From an uncultured Fretibacterium sp. (GTDB lineage: Bacteria; Synergistota; Synergistia; Synergistales; Aminobacteriaceae): a DNA stretch of 64,000 nt. The stretch's first letter is position 1, and each line of letters starts with the position of its first letter. A model generated the notes under the pieces. The model was not told where the DNA came from. It saw only the letters and a list, made by a program, of their open reading frames with translations, and did not search any database. The stretch spans positions 96,868-160,867 of the forward strand of contig CAMGZM010000006.1 in assembly GCA_946183145.1 (NCBI GenBank), given 5' to 3'. Positions 25,822 through 34,575 of this stretch are shown here, piece after piece. The translations under genes were made by a program, and so were the position numbers.

Positions 25822-26364
25822 ATGGCTGACAGTGATATATCGCGGCTTGAGTTATTGCTGAGGGAACATTTTGCGAAGACTGACAAACAGCTTTCCGACA
25901 TGAGAGCGGATAACGCAGAATTTCGCACCGAGATGATAAAAGAGTTTCAGACGTTCACGGAGAAAATTGATTCGAGAATTGGCGCGTTTGAGACAAGAGT
26001 TGATGCGAAAATTGACGCGCTTGACAAGAAGTTTGACGCAAAGATTGACGCGCTTGACAAGAAAGTTGACGCAAAAATTGATGCGCTCGACAAAAAGTTT
26101 GAGGCAAAATTTGATGCTCTCGACAAAAAATTTGAGACTAAGTTTGACACAGTTCAGGATCAGATTCACACAGTGCAGAACGACATAACGGGCCTGAAAC
26201 ATGATGTAGGCAATCTGTTCACGTGGAACTACTGGATGCTGTCAATAATTCTCGCGCTAATGGTAATGCCTCATATAACGGAGGGGATTAAGTCTCTTTT
26301 CTCAGCACTGATAGAAGGAATATCAGCGTTAATAGGATTGTTCCGCCGCAAAGATAAAAATTGA
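25822..26364 (+). CDS. Coiled-coil protein with hendecad repeats and C-terminal membrane helix
   Basis: 180 residues from ATG 25822; the frame is open upstream but AGGCGGTG lies just before this ATG. Residues about 60-115 are 11-residue repeats of the form DAKIDALDKKF, four close copies then a decayed one, continuing into QDQIHTVQNDITGLKHDVGNL. The C-terminal ~40 residues contain a hydrophobic helix (MLSIILALMVMPHI) and a second near the end. This is a tail-anchored right-handed or parallel coiled coil; function unknown. Confidence 0.7.
   Translation: MADSDISRLELLLREHFAKTDKQLSDMRADNAEFRTEMIKEFQTFTEKIDSRIGAFETRVDAKIDALDKKFDAKIDALDKKVDAKIDALDKKFEAKFDALDKKFETKFDTVQDQIHTVQNDITGLKHDVGNLFTWNYWMLSIILALMVMPHITEGIKSLFSALIEGISALIGLFRRKDKN
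26002..26133 (+). repeat. Four tandem 33-bp repeats within the coiled-coil gene
   Basis: Units at 26002-26034, 26035-26067, 26068-26100 and 26101-26133, followed by a partial decayed copy. Each encodes one 11-residue DAKIDALDKKF-type unit; most differences between units are synonymous, or Phe/Val and Asp/Glu changes. Confidence 0.9.
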
Positions 26365-26370
26365 TGCGCA

Positions 26371-26406
26371 TAAAAATTCCCTCCCCCAAAAATTTCAGAG
26401 GAGGGA
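26371..26406 (-). terminator. Terminator of the GH57 gene
   Basis: On the minus strand: TCCCTCC (26400-26406) pairs with GGAGGGA (26378-26384), then ATTTTTA. The plus strand has no T-run, so it mainly serves the GH57 gene. Confidence 0.65.
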
Positions 26407-26414
26407 CAATCTTT

Positions 26415-28844
26415 CTACACTTTCAGCATTCCGAGTATTTCATCCGCAAATTTCAGCTCATGGCCGAGTTCGTAAAGTGCTTTTCTCATTCTTTCAGGCT
26501 CATTCTTCAGTTTGTCGCCGTATTTCTTGAGAAGTTCATAGTACAAATTCTGAGCGTCTGACAAGCTCAAATGCCAGTCAAATTTTTCGTTGAATATGCT
26601 GCTAAGCTCATTGAGATTCTCTATCGACTCCAAATCGAGTCCGCCGACGCACATCGATGTGAGAATTTCTGTCATGCAGTCTGAAAACGCAAAACGTATT
26701 CTCTCCTCGTCAGGCTTTACGCGCCAGAACGTAGCAAGCTCAAAATCACGCCTAATCCCTGCGATATCGGGCAATCCGTCCTCAAGTTTCTTCACAATTT
26801 CGCTCGTCAATGTGTATTCAGCGGCAACGGTCAAAATTGCGGGAGGTTTCGCGCCGAGTAATGTCAAATGCTCCAATAACTGATCGTAATTCTTGACTTT
26901 GTTCTTCAGCGTGGCTTCAAGGCTGTGCATGTCATGACGCAGAAGAGCGTTGATTATCCTGTGGCGTGAATTTGACGGTATATTGTTGATTGTGTACTGG
27001 TCATAGCCGAATTTCTCGAACAATAATTTTTCGCGGTCTTCACTCTCGTACATTGCTGAAAGCTCGAAAACTTCATCCGGCGTAAGCTCCCTCGTTATGT
27101 CGGTCTCGCAGATTCCGCACGAGATTAACGCGCCGCCGCCCTCTTCACCCTCGTTTATGTTGACGGCAAAAAGATAATCCCCTTCAAGCCCTGTGATGTT
27201 TGAGCGCACGTGAACTTTTCCCGCCGAGAATGATGAGCCTTCACCCTCTGTTTCTACGTTCATCGCGCTCCCGGCCATGTCCCAGCAGCCTTCGGAAAAT
27301 TCGTACCTGAAATCGTCAAACAATGATGTGATTCCGTAATATGCTGCCATCTGTTTGCGGTCTGCGCGTCCCTGTTTTGCACGTAATTCGTAGATTTTCC
27401 CGCCGTCCTGAAGTTCGGGTACGTTGCTCGGTGCTTCAGACAACATTTTGATGAAGTCAGGCTCTAAATCTTTTCCCGTGAGAATTTTTGCGAGTTCGAT
27501 CGCCCGCGCCGCGTATCTCATAATCTGCACAGGCTCAATGCGTGAAATCTCGTCAAAGAACCATCCGCATGACGTAAACATGAGCAATGAATCACGCTGC
27601 ATTTCGAGGAACATTAACGCCCTGACTCTTTCTTCCTGCGATAATTTTTTCACGCAGTGTTTCTTGAGGAATGAGTCTGTATTTTCGTCTGACCTGTCAA
27701 GAATCACGCTGATGTAGTCATTCCGTGCGTCCCAAACGTCATGGAAGAATCCGCAGGACTCGTAAATTTCCGCAAGATTGTCGCGCAAGTTGTTCATTGC
27801 GTCCCTTAATGGTTTTCGCCATTTGTGATGGTAACCGGGAGTCCCGTCCCCGCAAGGGCAGTCATCGCACCATCGCTTTACGCCGTGTGAACAGCTCCAT
27901 GATGACTCCTCAATGATCTTCACTTCCGACTCAGGCGGGTAAAACTTCAGGAACTCACCGTATACTGTCAATTGCGCCCCGGCTGTATGCTCTAACGTTT
28001 CGAGGCAGTATGCGAGTGCCATATCACCGTGTGCGTGATGATGTCCGTATGACTCTCCGTCCGTCGCAATGTTGCAGAGCACCGGCTTCCCGGGAGCGGC
28101 GTTCACTGTAGCGAGTTCGTGAGCGAAAAATCCCCCGTCATCAAGCAGTCCTTCAAACGCGACTCTCTGCGACAAAACACCGTCGTAAAAGAATATGCTT
28201 ATCTCACGCCCTGAAGGCAATACGCATGTATACGCCCCCCGTGTGTCAACTCTTCCGCCTGAAACATCCTGCCATCCTCCCCAGCCTTTTACGCGGGCTG
28301 ATTTTGCCTGATACGGTGAAAGTACTGTGAACGTGATCCCGTTTTCAGCAAGGACTTCAAGAGTCTCTGTGTCAACAGCGCATTCAGCGAGCCACATTCC
28401 TTCCGGCATTCGTCCGAAACGTTTCTCAAAGTCTGCTATGCCCCATTTGACTTGGGTCTCTTTGTCGCGCCTTGATGCTAACGGCATAATTATGTGATTG
28501 TAGACTTGAGCCATTGCCGGGCCGTGTCCTGAAAATCTTTTCATGCCCATTTTGTCGGCCTCAAGTATTGCGCTGTAGCAGAGAGGATCATTTTCCTCAA
28601 GCCATGTCAGTAAAGTCGGCCCTATGTTGAAGCTGATTCGTGAATAGTTGTTGCAGATACGGCGGATATAGCCCTGTTCATTGAGGATACGTGATGCGGC
28701 ATTGCGGCTGTAACATTCTGCGGAGATTCTTGCGTTCCAGTCATGCCATGGTGCGGCGGATTCTTGAAGCTCTACTGTTTCGAGCCAGGGATTCTCGCGG
28801 GGCGGCTGGTAAAAATGTCCGTGAATACATATATAGCGCGGCAA
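26415..28844 (-). CDS. Glycoside hydrolase family 57 enzyme (amylase/glucanotransferase-like) with DUF3536
   Basis: 809 residues. The GH57 barrel starts RYICIHGHFYQPPRENPW. The predicted nucleophile Glu lies in GMWLAECAVD (about residue 150) and the acid Asp in TDGESYGHHHAHGD (about 262). The C-terminal ~450 residues fit DUF3536, which accompanies this GH57 subgroup. There is no signal peptide, so it acts in the cytoplasm, probably on alpha-glucans such as glycogen. I place the start at TTG 28844, with AAAGGGG seven bases before it; a TTG at 28865 would put that site inside the gene. It stands alone. Confidence 0.85.
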   Translation of the reverse strand: MPRYICIHGHFYQPPRENPWLETVELQESAAPWHDWNARISAECYSRNAASRILNEQGYIRRICNNYSRISFNIGPTLLTWLEENDPLCYSAILEADKMGMKRFSGHGPAMAQVYNHIIMPLASRRDKETQVKWGIADFEKRFGRMPEGMWLAECAVDTETLEVLAENGITFTVLSPYQAKSARVKGWGGWQDVSGGRVDTRGAYTCVLPSGREISIFFYDGVLSQRVAFEGLLDDGGFFAHELATVNAAPGKPVLCNIATDGESYGHHHAHGDMALAYCLETLEHTAGAQLTVYGEFLKFYPPESEVKIIEESSWSCSHGVKRWCDDCPCGDGTPGYHHKWRKPLRDAMNNLRDNLAEIYESCGFFHDVWDARNDYISVILDRSDENTDSFLKKHCVKKLSQEERVRALMFLEMQRDSLLMFTSCGWFFDEISRIEPVQIMRYAARAIELAKILTGKDLEPDFIKMLSEAPSNVPELQDGGKIYELRAKQGRADRKQMAAYYGITSLFDDFRYEFSEGCWDMAGSAMNVETEGEGSSFSAGKVHVRSNITGLEGDYLFAVNINEGEEGGGALISCGICETDITRELTPDEVFELSAMYESEDREKLLFEKFGYDQYTINNIPSNSRHRIINALLRHDMHSLEATLKNKVKNYDQLLEHLTLLGAKPPAILTVAAEYTLTSEIVKKLEDGLPDIAGIRRDFELATFWRVKPDEERIRFAFSDCMTEILTSMCVGGLDLESIENLNELSSIFNEKFDWHLSLSDAQNLYYELLKKYGDKLKNEPERMRKALYELGHELKFADEILGMLKV

Positions 28845-29147
28845 AGTAACATCCCCTTTCGGCAAATTTAATTATTTCATCAATTATACTCACTGTGAAA
28901 AATTATGCTTTACGCTATAATTCGGCGGATAAAAATTCATACTTCATCACAAAAAACTTCACGCAGAAATTTCACCCTCAGAATTAATTTTTACAGCTAC
29001 ATTTACAGCTGCAAAAAGCAAGACTCAATTTTGATTCTGTAATCGTTCGCAGGACATTCACAAAAAATAGAATCAGCGTTTGATTTTATGACTGAATGAT
29101 TTAATATTTACGCGTATAAAAATTTTCACATCGAGGTGTTAATCATT
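28845..29147. other. AT-rich divergent intergenic region
   Basis: About 300 bp between the GH57 and binding-protein genes. A TATAAT-like box for GH57 (minus) lies at 28883-28888. For the plus-strand operon TTGATT (29080-29085), 17 bp, AATATT (29103-29108) is a weak candidate. An isolated TATAAT lies at 28916-28921. No ORF or RNA gene recognised. Confidence 0.4.
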
Positions 29148-29972
29148 ATGCGTAAAATTTTATCAGCAATTCTTCTTCTTACGCTTCTTGCCGGAATCGC
29201 TTCATCAGAGCCGATAAAGGCCGGAATCCTCTCAAAGCTCAACATGACTCAGGAAGAGTACAGCGAGCTTATCGCAAACGGACGCAAGGCAGGCACATGG
29301 GGATTCTTCACGTCAGCCCCCGAAAGCAGAGATATAGCCTTCAAGTTTTACGACTCATTGTCGGCCATGCAGCTCGCGCTTAACGCCGGAGAAATTGATG
29401 AAGTTGTACTCCCTGAAGCAGTAGCTGAATACGTCATGAATGTTACGGGGCAGTACAGAGTTTCGGCAATCGCAAAGACAAAGCCCGCATATCTTGCATT
29501 CGGTTTCAGGCTTGATGATGCTGGCAAAGCATTGGCGGCGAAATTCAACGATGCAATTTTCGCAATGAAGGCTGACGGGACTCTTGCTGTTCTTCAGGGG
29601 CAGTATGTTTACGAGGCTGGAATCGGAGATCCTGAGGCTGTCGAGTTCAGGAAGTTTGCGAACGTGAAGGACAAAATCACGATTGCTGTAACAGGAGATT
29701 TGCCCCCAATCGATTACGTTGCAGCGGACGGAACTGCTGCGGGATTCAACACGGCTGTAATCGCTGAAATCGGCAAACGTCTTAATGTCAATGTCGAGCT
29801 TGTATACATCATGTCGGGCGCGAGGGCTGCTACTGTAATGTCCGGGCGTGCTGATGCTGTATTCTGGATTCAGGGATTCAGGGACGTGAAGAGGCACTCA
29901 GACATTCCCGAAATGCTTGTGCTTTCTGAGCCTTATTACGAGTGGAATGAATTTCTGTTCTTAGCGCGGTAA
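29148..29972 (+). CDS. Secreted binding-protein-like protein with swapped lobes, paralogue 2
   Basis: 274 residues from ATG 29148 (GAGGTG upstream; a GTG at 29136 is inside the ribosome site). The signal peptide ends ASS near residue 20. The same reversed order as paralogue 1: first YDSLSAMQLALNAGEIDEVV, PEAVAEYVMN, FGFRLDDAGKALAAKFNDAI; then from about 177 IAVTGDLPPIDYVAADGTAA, GFNTAVIAEIGKRL, VMSGRADAVFW, LSEPYYEW. Paralogue 3 starts 3 bp after its stop. Confidence 0.75.
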   Translation: MRKILSAILLLTLLAGIASSEPIKAGILSKLNMTQEEYSELIANGRKAGTWGFFTSAPESRDIAFKFYDSLSAMQLALNAGEIDEVVLPEAVAEYVMNVTGQYRVSAIAKTKPAYLAFGFRLDDAGKALAAKFNDAIFAMKADGTLAVLQGQYVYEAGIGDPEAVEFRKFANVKDKITIAVTGDLPPIDYVAADGTAAGFNTAVIAEIGKRLNVNVELVYIMSGARAATVMSGRADAVFWIQGFRDVKRHSDIPEMLVLSEPYYEWNEFLFLAR

Positions 29973-29975
29973 ATC

Positions 29976-30881
29976 ATGAAAAAGTTTCTTGCTGTACTTC
30001 TGCTGATGGCTTTTTGCTGTCCTGCGTTTGCTGATGATGTTGTGAAGCTCGGTATGCTTGGCCAGATGGGAACAAGCGAGGAGGCGTATCAGAGAGGATT
30101 TGACGATTTCAGGGCGAGAATATCCGCCGCAAATCTCCCGAATGACATGCACTCTTATCCGTTCATACGTGAGCTTCTTGCTCAAAGGAGGGAAATACAT
30201 TTCTACAACTCATTGATGACAATGTTAATGGGACTGCGCTCCGGGAAAGTTGACGAGATAATTCTCCCTGAAAGCACCGGGCGTTACGTCATGAACCTTA
30301 ACTCAATCTATCAGGGCGAGAATTACACTTCAATGTTCACGCTTCGTTTGTCGTTCGGATTCCTTGAGGGCAATGAAAAGCTGAGGGATGAATTTAACGC
30401 TGCTCTTTCGGCCATGAGGGAGGACGGAACATTAGCGGCTCTCGAAAATGAGTACGTACACAACCTCGCGCATAAAGTCAGGTCTCATACCCCTGAGAGA
30501 TTCCCCGGAGCTGAGACGGTAACGGTAGCTGTTACGGGAGATTTGCCGCCTCTTGACATGTTTGCGGGAGACGGAAAACCTGCGGGCTACAGCACTGCGA
30601 TATTGACGGAGATCGGGAAGCGTCTTCACAAAAACATGCGCTTCATGAACACTGACGCGGGAGGACGCTCGAACGCTCTGACATCCGGGCGTGCTGATGT
30701 CCTGTTCTGGTGCCAGACTACCGAGAATGAGCAGCTCAACAAAACAACCGATGAAGATCTTTACGCGCTTTTCTCCGAGAAGCAGCCGGGAATGATCATG
30801 TCCGATCCCTATTACACGTGGAACAGGGAAATGATACTAAGGGTTAAGACTTCCGGCGGCTTTCTGGGAATCTTCAAGTAA
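29976..30881 (+). CDS. Secreted binding-protein-like protein with swapped lobes, paralogue 3
   Basis: 301 residues, signal peptide to about residue 19 (LLLMAFCCPAFA). First half: FYNSLMTMLMGLRSGKVDEI, PESTGRYVMN, LSFGFLEGNEKLRDEFNAAL; second half from about 182: VAVTGDLPPLDMFAGDGKPA, GYSTAILTEIGKRL, ALTSGRADVLFW, MSDPYYTW. It has longer linkers than its paralogues. It is cotranscribed with paralogue 2 and followed after 18 bp by the dipeptidase gene, suggesting a shared nutrient role. Confidence 0.75.
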   Translation: MKKFLAVLLLMAFCCPAFADDVVKLGMLGQMGTSEEAYQRGFDDFRARISAANLPNDMHSYPFIRELLAQRREIHFYNSLMTMLMGLRSGKVDEIILPESTGRYVMNLNSIYQGENYTSMFTLRLSFGFLEGNEKLRDEFNAALSAMREDGTLAALENEYVHNLAHKVRSHTPERFPGAETVTVAVTGDLPPLDMFAGDGKPAGYSTAILTEIGKRLHKNMRFMNTDAGGRSNALTSGRADVLFWCQTTENEQLNKTTDEDLYALFSEKQPGMIMSDPYYTWNREMILRVKTSGGFLGIFK

Positions 30882-30899
30882 CAAAAGAAAGAAGGAATA

Positions 30900-31589
30900 A
30901 TGATGACAAAAATTTTTGCGGTTATCGCGCTGTGTCTGTGCATAATTTCCCCGTCATTCGCTGAGGATAAAATCTCGGTAGACTCGTCTGATTTCGTGCT
31001 GTTAGCTGAGGCTGTACCCGACGCAATACTGGAGATACGCTATTACTCAACGTATAACTTTGTGGGCAGCAGGATTAACGGCTATGAACGCCCCGTAGCA
31101 TATCTCACGAAAAAAGCGGCGGCGGCATTGCGTGAAGTCAGTGATGAGCTTGTGAGCAAAGGTTACAGGCTGAAGATTTTTGACGCATACAGACCGCAGA
31201 CGGCAGTGAATCATTTTGCGGAATGGGCGCAGAAAATTGATGACACGAAAATGAAGGAGTACTTTTACCCGGAGTTAGACAAGTCGGTGCTTTTTGAGCA
31301 GGACTATATCATGTACAAGTCCGGGCATAGTCGAGGAAGCACGGTAGATTTGACGCTTTTCGACATGAACACGGAAAGAGACGCTGACATGGGCGGAACG
31401 TTCGACTATTTCGGGGAGAAGTCGCACCCTGATTACAAGGGGCTGACTCCGGCGCAGTACAACAACAGAATGATTCTCCGCGAGGCCATGATTAAGCACG
31501 GTTTCAAGCCGCTTTATTCTGAGTGGTGGCACTTCACGCTTGAGAATGAGCCTTATCCCGACACGTATTTTGACTTCCCTGTGAAGTAA
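30900..31589 (+). CDS. Exported D-Ala-D-Ala dipeptidase (VanX/DdpX-like, M15D)
   Basis: 229 residues with a signal peptide (to about residue 21). The M15D zinc site is complete: SGHSRGSTVDL (about 141-151; His and Asp ligands), and EWWHF (about 208) with catalytic Glu and His ligand; YRPQTAV holds the conserved Arg. It cleaves D-Ala-D-Ala. Vancomycin-type VanX is cytoplasmic; a signal peptide points instead to scavenging of wall peptides outside the cytoplasm, like DdpX. No vanA/vanH or VanRS genes are near. Confidence 0.88.
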   Translation: MMTKIFAVIALCLCIISPSFAEDKISVDSSDFVLLAEAVPDAILEIRYYSTYNFVGSRINGYERPVAYLTKKAAAALREVSDELVSKGYRLKIFDAYRPQTAVNHFAEWAQKIDDTKMKEYFYPELDKSVLFEQDYIMYKSGHSRGSTVDLTLFDMNTERDADMGGTFDYFGEKSHPDYKGLTPAQYNNRMILREAMIKHGFKPLYSEWWHFTLENEPYPDTYFDFPVK

Positions 31590-31600
31590 GATGAGATTTA

Positions 31601-31640
31601 TCCTGCATATCACAAGAAGGTGTGCAGGAAGTTTTGTTTT
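31601..31640 (+). terminator. Possible terminator after the dipeptidase
   Basis: TCCTGCA (31601-31607) pairs perfectly with TGCAGGA (31623-31629), followed by an interrupted T-run (AGTTTTGTTTT). Confidence 0.5.
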
Positions 31641-31658
31641 GACAAGGAGCAGTATTTT

Positions 31659-34574
31659 ATGATGAAAATGAAAAGAGCTTCCTTTATCGCGCTGGCATTG
31701 ATGTTTGTCTCTGTGCCTGCGTTCGCTTCAGTAACAGAGACAGTAACGGGCGGTTATGTTGTCAGCGGTGAAAATTACGACCTCGTTAAAGGCGTTTTCT
31801 TTTTCCCGTCAGCAGTCGCAAATGATGAAGATGAACTGATTGATATTCCGGCGCGTTTCTTCTATTCGGACGGGTTTTTTGCGGAAGATCCTTACACGTA
31901 CAACAATCACCTCGCAACGGCCTCGATTTGTATGGCAATGTCGGCTTTCTACTCGAACGAGGGCGATTATCCCGCAAAACGCAAGAACATAATACAGTAC
32001 ATGAAGGACATCGGAGTCGATGAGTCAGACATATACGCAAACCGCTTCAACAAAATCAAGCCTCAGGCCGGCTCAATCGGCGTAACAATCGGCAAAAAGA
32101 CTCTTTCAGGCGGGAAAATCCTTATCCCTGTTGCCATTCGCGGATCGAATTACGAGCTTGAATGGGTAAGCAACGTAACATTAGGCGCGTCAGGAGAAGC
32201 TCAAGGATTTGGCGGAGCGGCAAATATCGTTTTCGGTGAAGTGAAGAGATATATAGCCCGGGAAAATTTGCAGAACGAAATCACAAACGGAAATGTAGTA
32301 TTCTGGGTTGCAGGATATTCACGCGCAGGAGCTGTAACTAACATGACGGCAAAACACCTTGTCGATGAATATTCAGAGGCTGGGAACAAGATTTTTGCTT
32401 ACGGACTCGAACCTGCAGTAGGCGGAGTCGCAAGTGAAGAGAAATCCGGCTTCAATTACTCCTGCATTCACAGTGTCGTAAACCGCGCTGACCTTGTGCC
32501 GAGAGTCGCGCCCTTTGCGATGGGCTTCAAGCGTTACGGCGTTGACCACTATATACCCGGCTCAGAGTCCGGGACTGTTCAGAGTGATGATTACGGCATA
32601 AAGTACGACAACACTTACTACAAAGCAACATCATCTGAATATCAGACTGTGAAAAGCAAAATGCTCACTCACCTTTCAGCCGTCAACCCTGATATAACAT
32701 TCTCCGACACTTTCGTGATACTGGGACTCGGACTCAATGAGACACAGACGGGCTACACATTAACGCCGGGCACTGAGCAGATTACGATTGATGATTATCT
32801 TGACGAGTTCACAGCGAATCTTGTTGCATGGACGGGACTGACTCGGACTGTTTACACGGGCGGCGTTGATACAAGCTCAGGAATCCCGGTAACATACGGG
32901 AATCTTCAGCGCGCATTGAGGGAGTTTATGGTGATATACGGTAGCGGTTCACTGTCGGGATTGCTGTCTTTGTTTCAGTCATCAGGCTCAGGCGGTTTAG
33001 ATTTGGTTTCGCTCGCAAAGCCTTTCTTCAACGCGTTTCCTCAATGGTATAATCCCAGCTTCAGCTACAAGCCGATGTACATTAACAGGGTAGTAAGATT
33101 CTTGGAGCAGAATATTATTGCCAATATTAACCCTCCTTACCCTGTGGGAGAAAAAATCACAAGAGCCACGCTTCCTATAGTCCTGAATCTTTTGCTTACT
33201 GCCGCCGCAGCTGATACGGGTTCACAGCTTCACGGGACACTCGGAATGTCGCAGGTGGCAACGTTAATCGGCAATATCGGACTCGTAGGAATGAATCATT
33301 ACCCTGAAGTAACACTCTCATGGTTACGCGCACAGGACTTACTTTACGATGATGACAAAATGAGAGTCTCAGCGGTTCCCGTAACATTTTCAGAAACAGA
33401 CTCAGACACAAGCACGTCAGGTGAAACAGTGATTGTTGATATTGATGAGCTTCCTGACATTTTCGCGGCTCACGGTTCAGACCCTGCCGGGGAATTACCC
33501 TCATCAGTAACAGGAACAGACAGCAACGGAGCAGAGCAAACACTTTCCGTAACATGGGCAGATAATCCGAAAGTCTACACGATTAACGACAGAATTGTCC
33601 CTGATACGTGGGCAGAGACAAGCGAGGCACTTTCAGCGGGGACGACTCAGCCATTGCTTTATGTTTTCACGGGGACAGCCAGCAGCACAATGACGATTTC
33701 AGCGGACGTTAGCACGGACTTGACAGCAAATGTTTATGTCGCGGGGCTTCCGAGAGTCAACCCTCCTCACATCGTGCTTCCTGAAGGCGAATATAGCGGC
33801 CCTCAGTCTGTCGTGTTAAGGGCGGCAAATGACTCTGACGGTGAAATAGAGTACAGGATTTCACGATTCGCAAGCAGTGATAACGGGATAAACATAACGT
33901 ACTCAGGCCCCGTAACAATCGGAAACAGCGCAAGCACATCAGAGGAAGAATACGCGCTTGTAGCAAGAGTGAAGACAAGCTCAACAACCAGCAATGACAG
34001 CGCGGAACTTGTATGGTACTACAAAATCACCCCCGCAGTATCAGAAGACTCTAACAGCGCATACGTCAGAAACACTACATCAAGAATTTTCACGCTCACG
34101 AATGACACGGCGGTTTGCTGGAGCCTTGATGTTCCCGCCGGGCTTAGTGTTACGGTAACTCCTTCTGATTCGGATATGATTGTCGCGAAAAGAATCGATG
34201 TCGCTGTCGTTACAATTCCAGGCACAACGCAAAAAGGAACTCACACAATCCCCGTGCAAATTTCAGCGGACGGCATTACATGGACGGACAAAGAGTCAAT
34301 CACATTCACGATTTCAGACGCTTCACAGCAGGAAGAGTCAAAACCTCAGGAAGATTCAACACCGCAAGAAGAGTCAAAGCCTCAGGAAGAGTCGCAACAG
34401 CAGGAAGAGTCGCAACAGCAGGAAGAATCATCACAGCAGGAAGAATCATCACAGACCGGGCCGGTAACAATCCAAAACGATTCAAGCGGCAACTGCAATG
34501 TGAGTGTTCCGGCGTTAGGATTGCTTTTTGCGCTTTCGGGACTCATTCTCAGACAAAAGAAGGGGAATCGCTAA
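31659..34574 (+). CDS. Large secreted lipase-like protein with Synergist-type C-terminal sorting signal
   Basis: 971 residues from ATG 31659 (AAGGAG nine to ten bases before). Signal peptide to about residue 22 (SVPAFAS). The first ~400 residues look like a class 3 lipase-type alpha/beta hydrolase with nucleophile elbow AGYSRAG (about 221-227). A later beta-rich region (about 705-790) resembles a chitobiase/hexosaminidase C-terminal-type module (PEGEYSGPQSVVLRA). A Gln/Glu-rich linker of repeated QQEES leads to GNCNVSVPALGLLFALSG, hydrophobic, and the basic end RQKKGNR, fitting the Synerg-CTERM layout. Likely surface-attached. The GH3 gene follows directly. Confidence 0.7.
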   Translation: MMKMKRASFIALALMFVSVPAFASVTETVTGGYVVSGENYDLVKGVFFFPSAVANDEDELIDIPARFFYSDGFFAEDPYTYNNHLATASICMAMSAFYSNEGDYPAKRKNIIQYMKDIGVDESDIYANRFNKIKPQAGSIGVTIGKKTLSGGKILIPVAIRGSNYELEWVSNVTLGASGEAQGFGGAANIVFGEVKRYIARENLQNEITNGNVVFWVAGYSRAGAVTNMTAKHLVDEYSEAGNKIFAYGLEPAVGGVASEEKSGFNYSCIHSVVNRADLVPRVAPFAMGFKRYGVDHYIPGSESGTVQSDDYGIKYDNTYYKATSSEYQTVKSKMLTHLSAVNPDITFSDTFVILGLGLNETQTGYTLTPGTEQITIDDYLDEFTANLVAWTGLTRTVYTGGVDTSSGIPVTYGNLQRALREFMVIYGSGSLSGLLSLFQSSGSGGLDLVSLAKPFFNAFPQWYNPSFSYKPMYINRVVRFLEQNIIANINPPYPVGEKITRATLPIVLNLLLTAAAADTGSQLHGTLGMSQVATLIGNIGLVGMNHYPEVTLSWLRAQDLLYDDDKMRVSAVPVTFSETDSDTSTSGETVIVDIDELPDIFAAHGSDPAGELPSSVTGTDSNGAEQTLSVTWADNPKVYTINDRIVPDTWAETSEALSAGTTQPLLYVFTGTASSTMTISADVSTDLTANVYVAGLPRVNPPHIVLPEGEYSGPQSVVLRAANDSDGEIEYRISRFASSDNGINITYSGPVTIGNSASTSEEEYALVARVKTSSTTSNDSAELVWYYKITPAVSEDSNSAYVRNTTSRIFTLTNDTAVCWSLDVPAGLSVTVTPSDSDMIVAKRIDVAVVTIPGTTQKGTHTIPVQISADGITWTDKESITFTISDASQQEESKPQEDSTPQEESKPQEESQQQEESQQQEESSQQEESSQTGPVTIQNDSSGNCNVSVPALGLLFALSGLILRQKKGNR
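34325..34456 (+). repeat. Short tandem repeats encoding a Gln/Glu/Ser linker
   Basis: Repeats of about 15-21 bp built on CAGGAAGAGTCA, encoding QEES units, just before the C-terminal sorting-like segment. Prone to length variation. Confidence 0.8.
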
Positions 34575-34575
34575 C

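Noticed and set aside
26002..26133. Regular short repeats resembling a CRISPR array
   Set aside because: The 33-bp units are contiguous without spacers, stay in frame and encode a coiled coil. No cas genes are present.
30900..31589. Vancomycin-resistance vanX
   Set aside because: No vanH, vanA or VanRS genes nearby and the protein has a signal peptide, which fits dipeptide scavenging outside the cytoplasm better.
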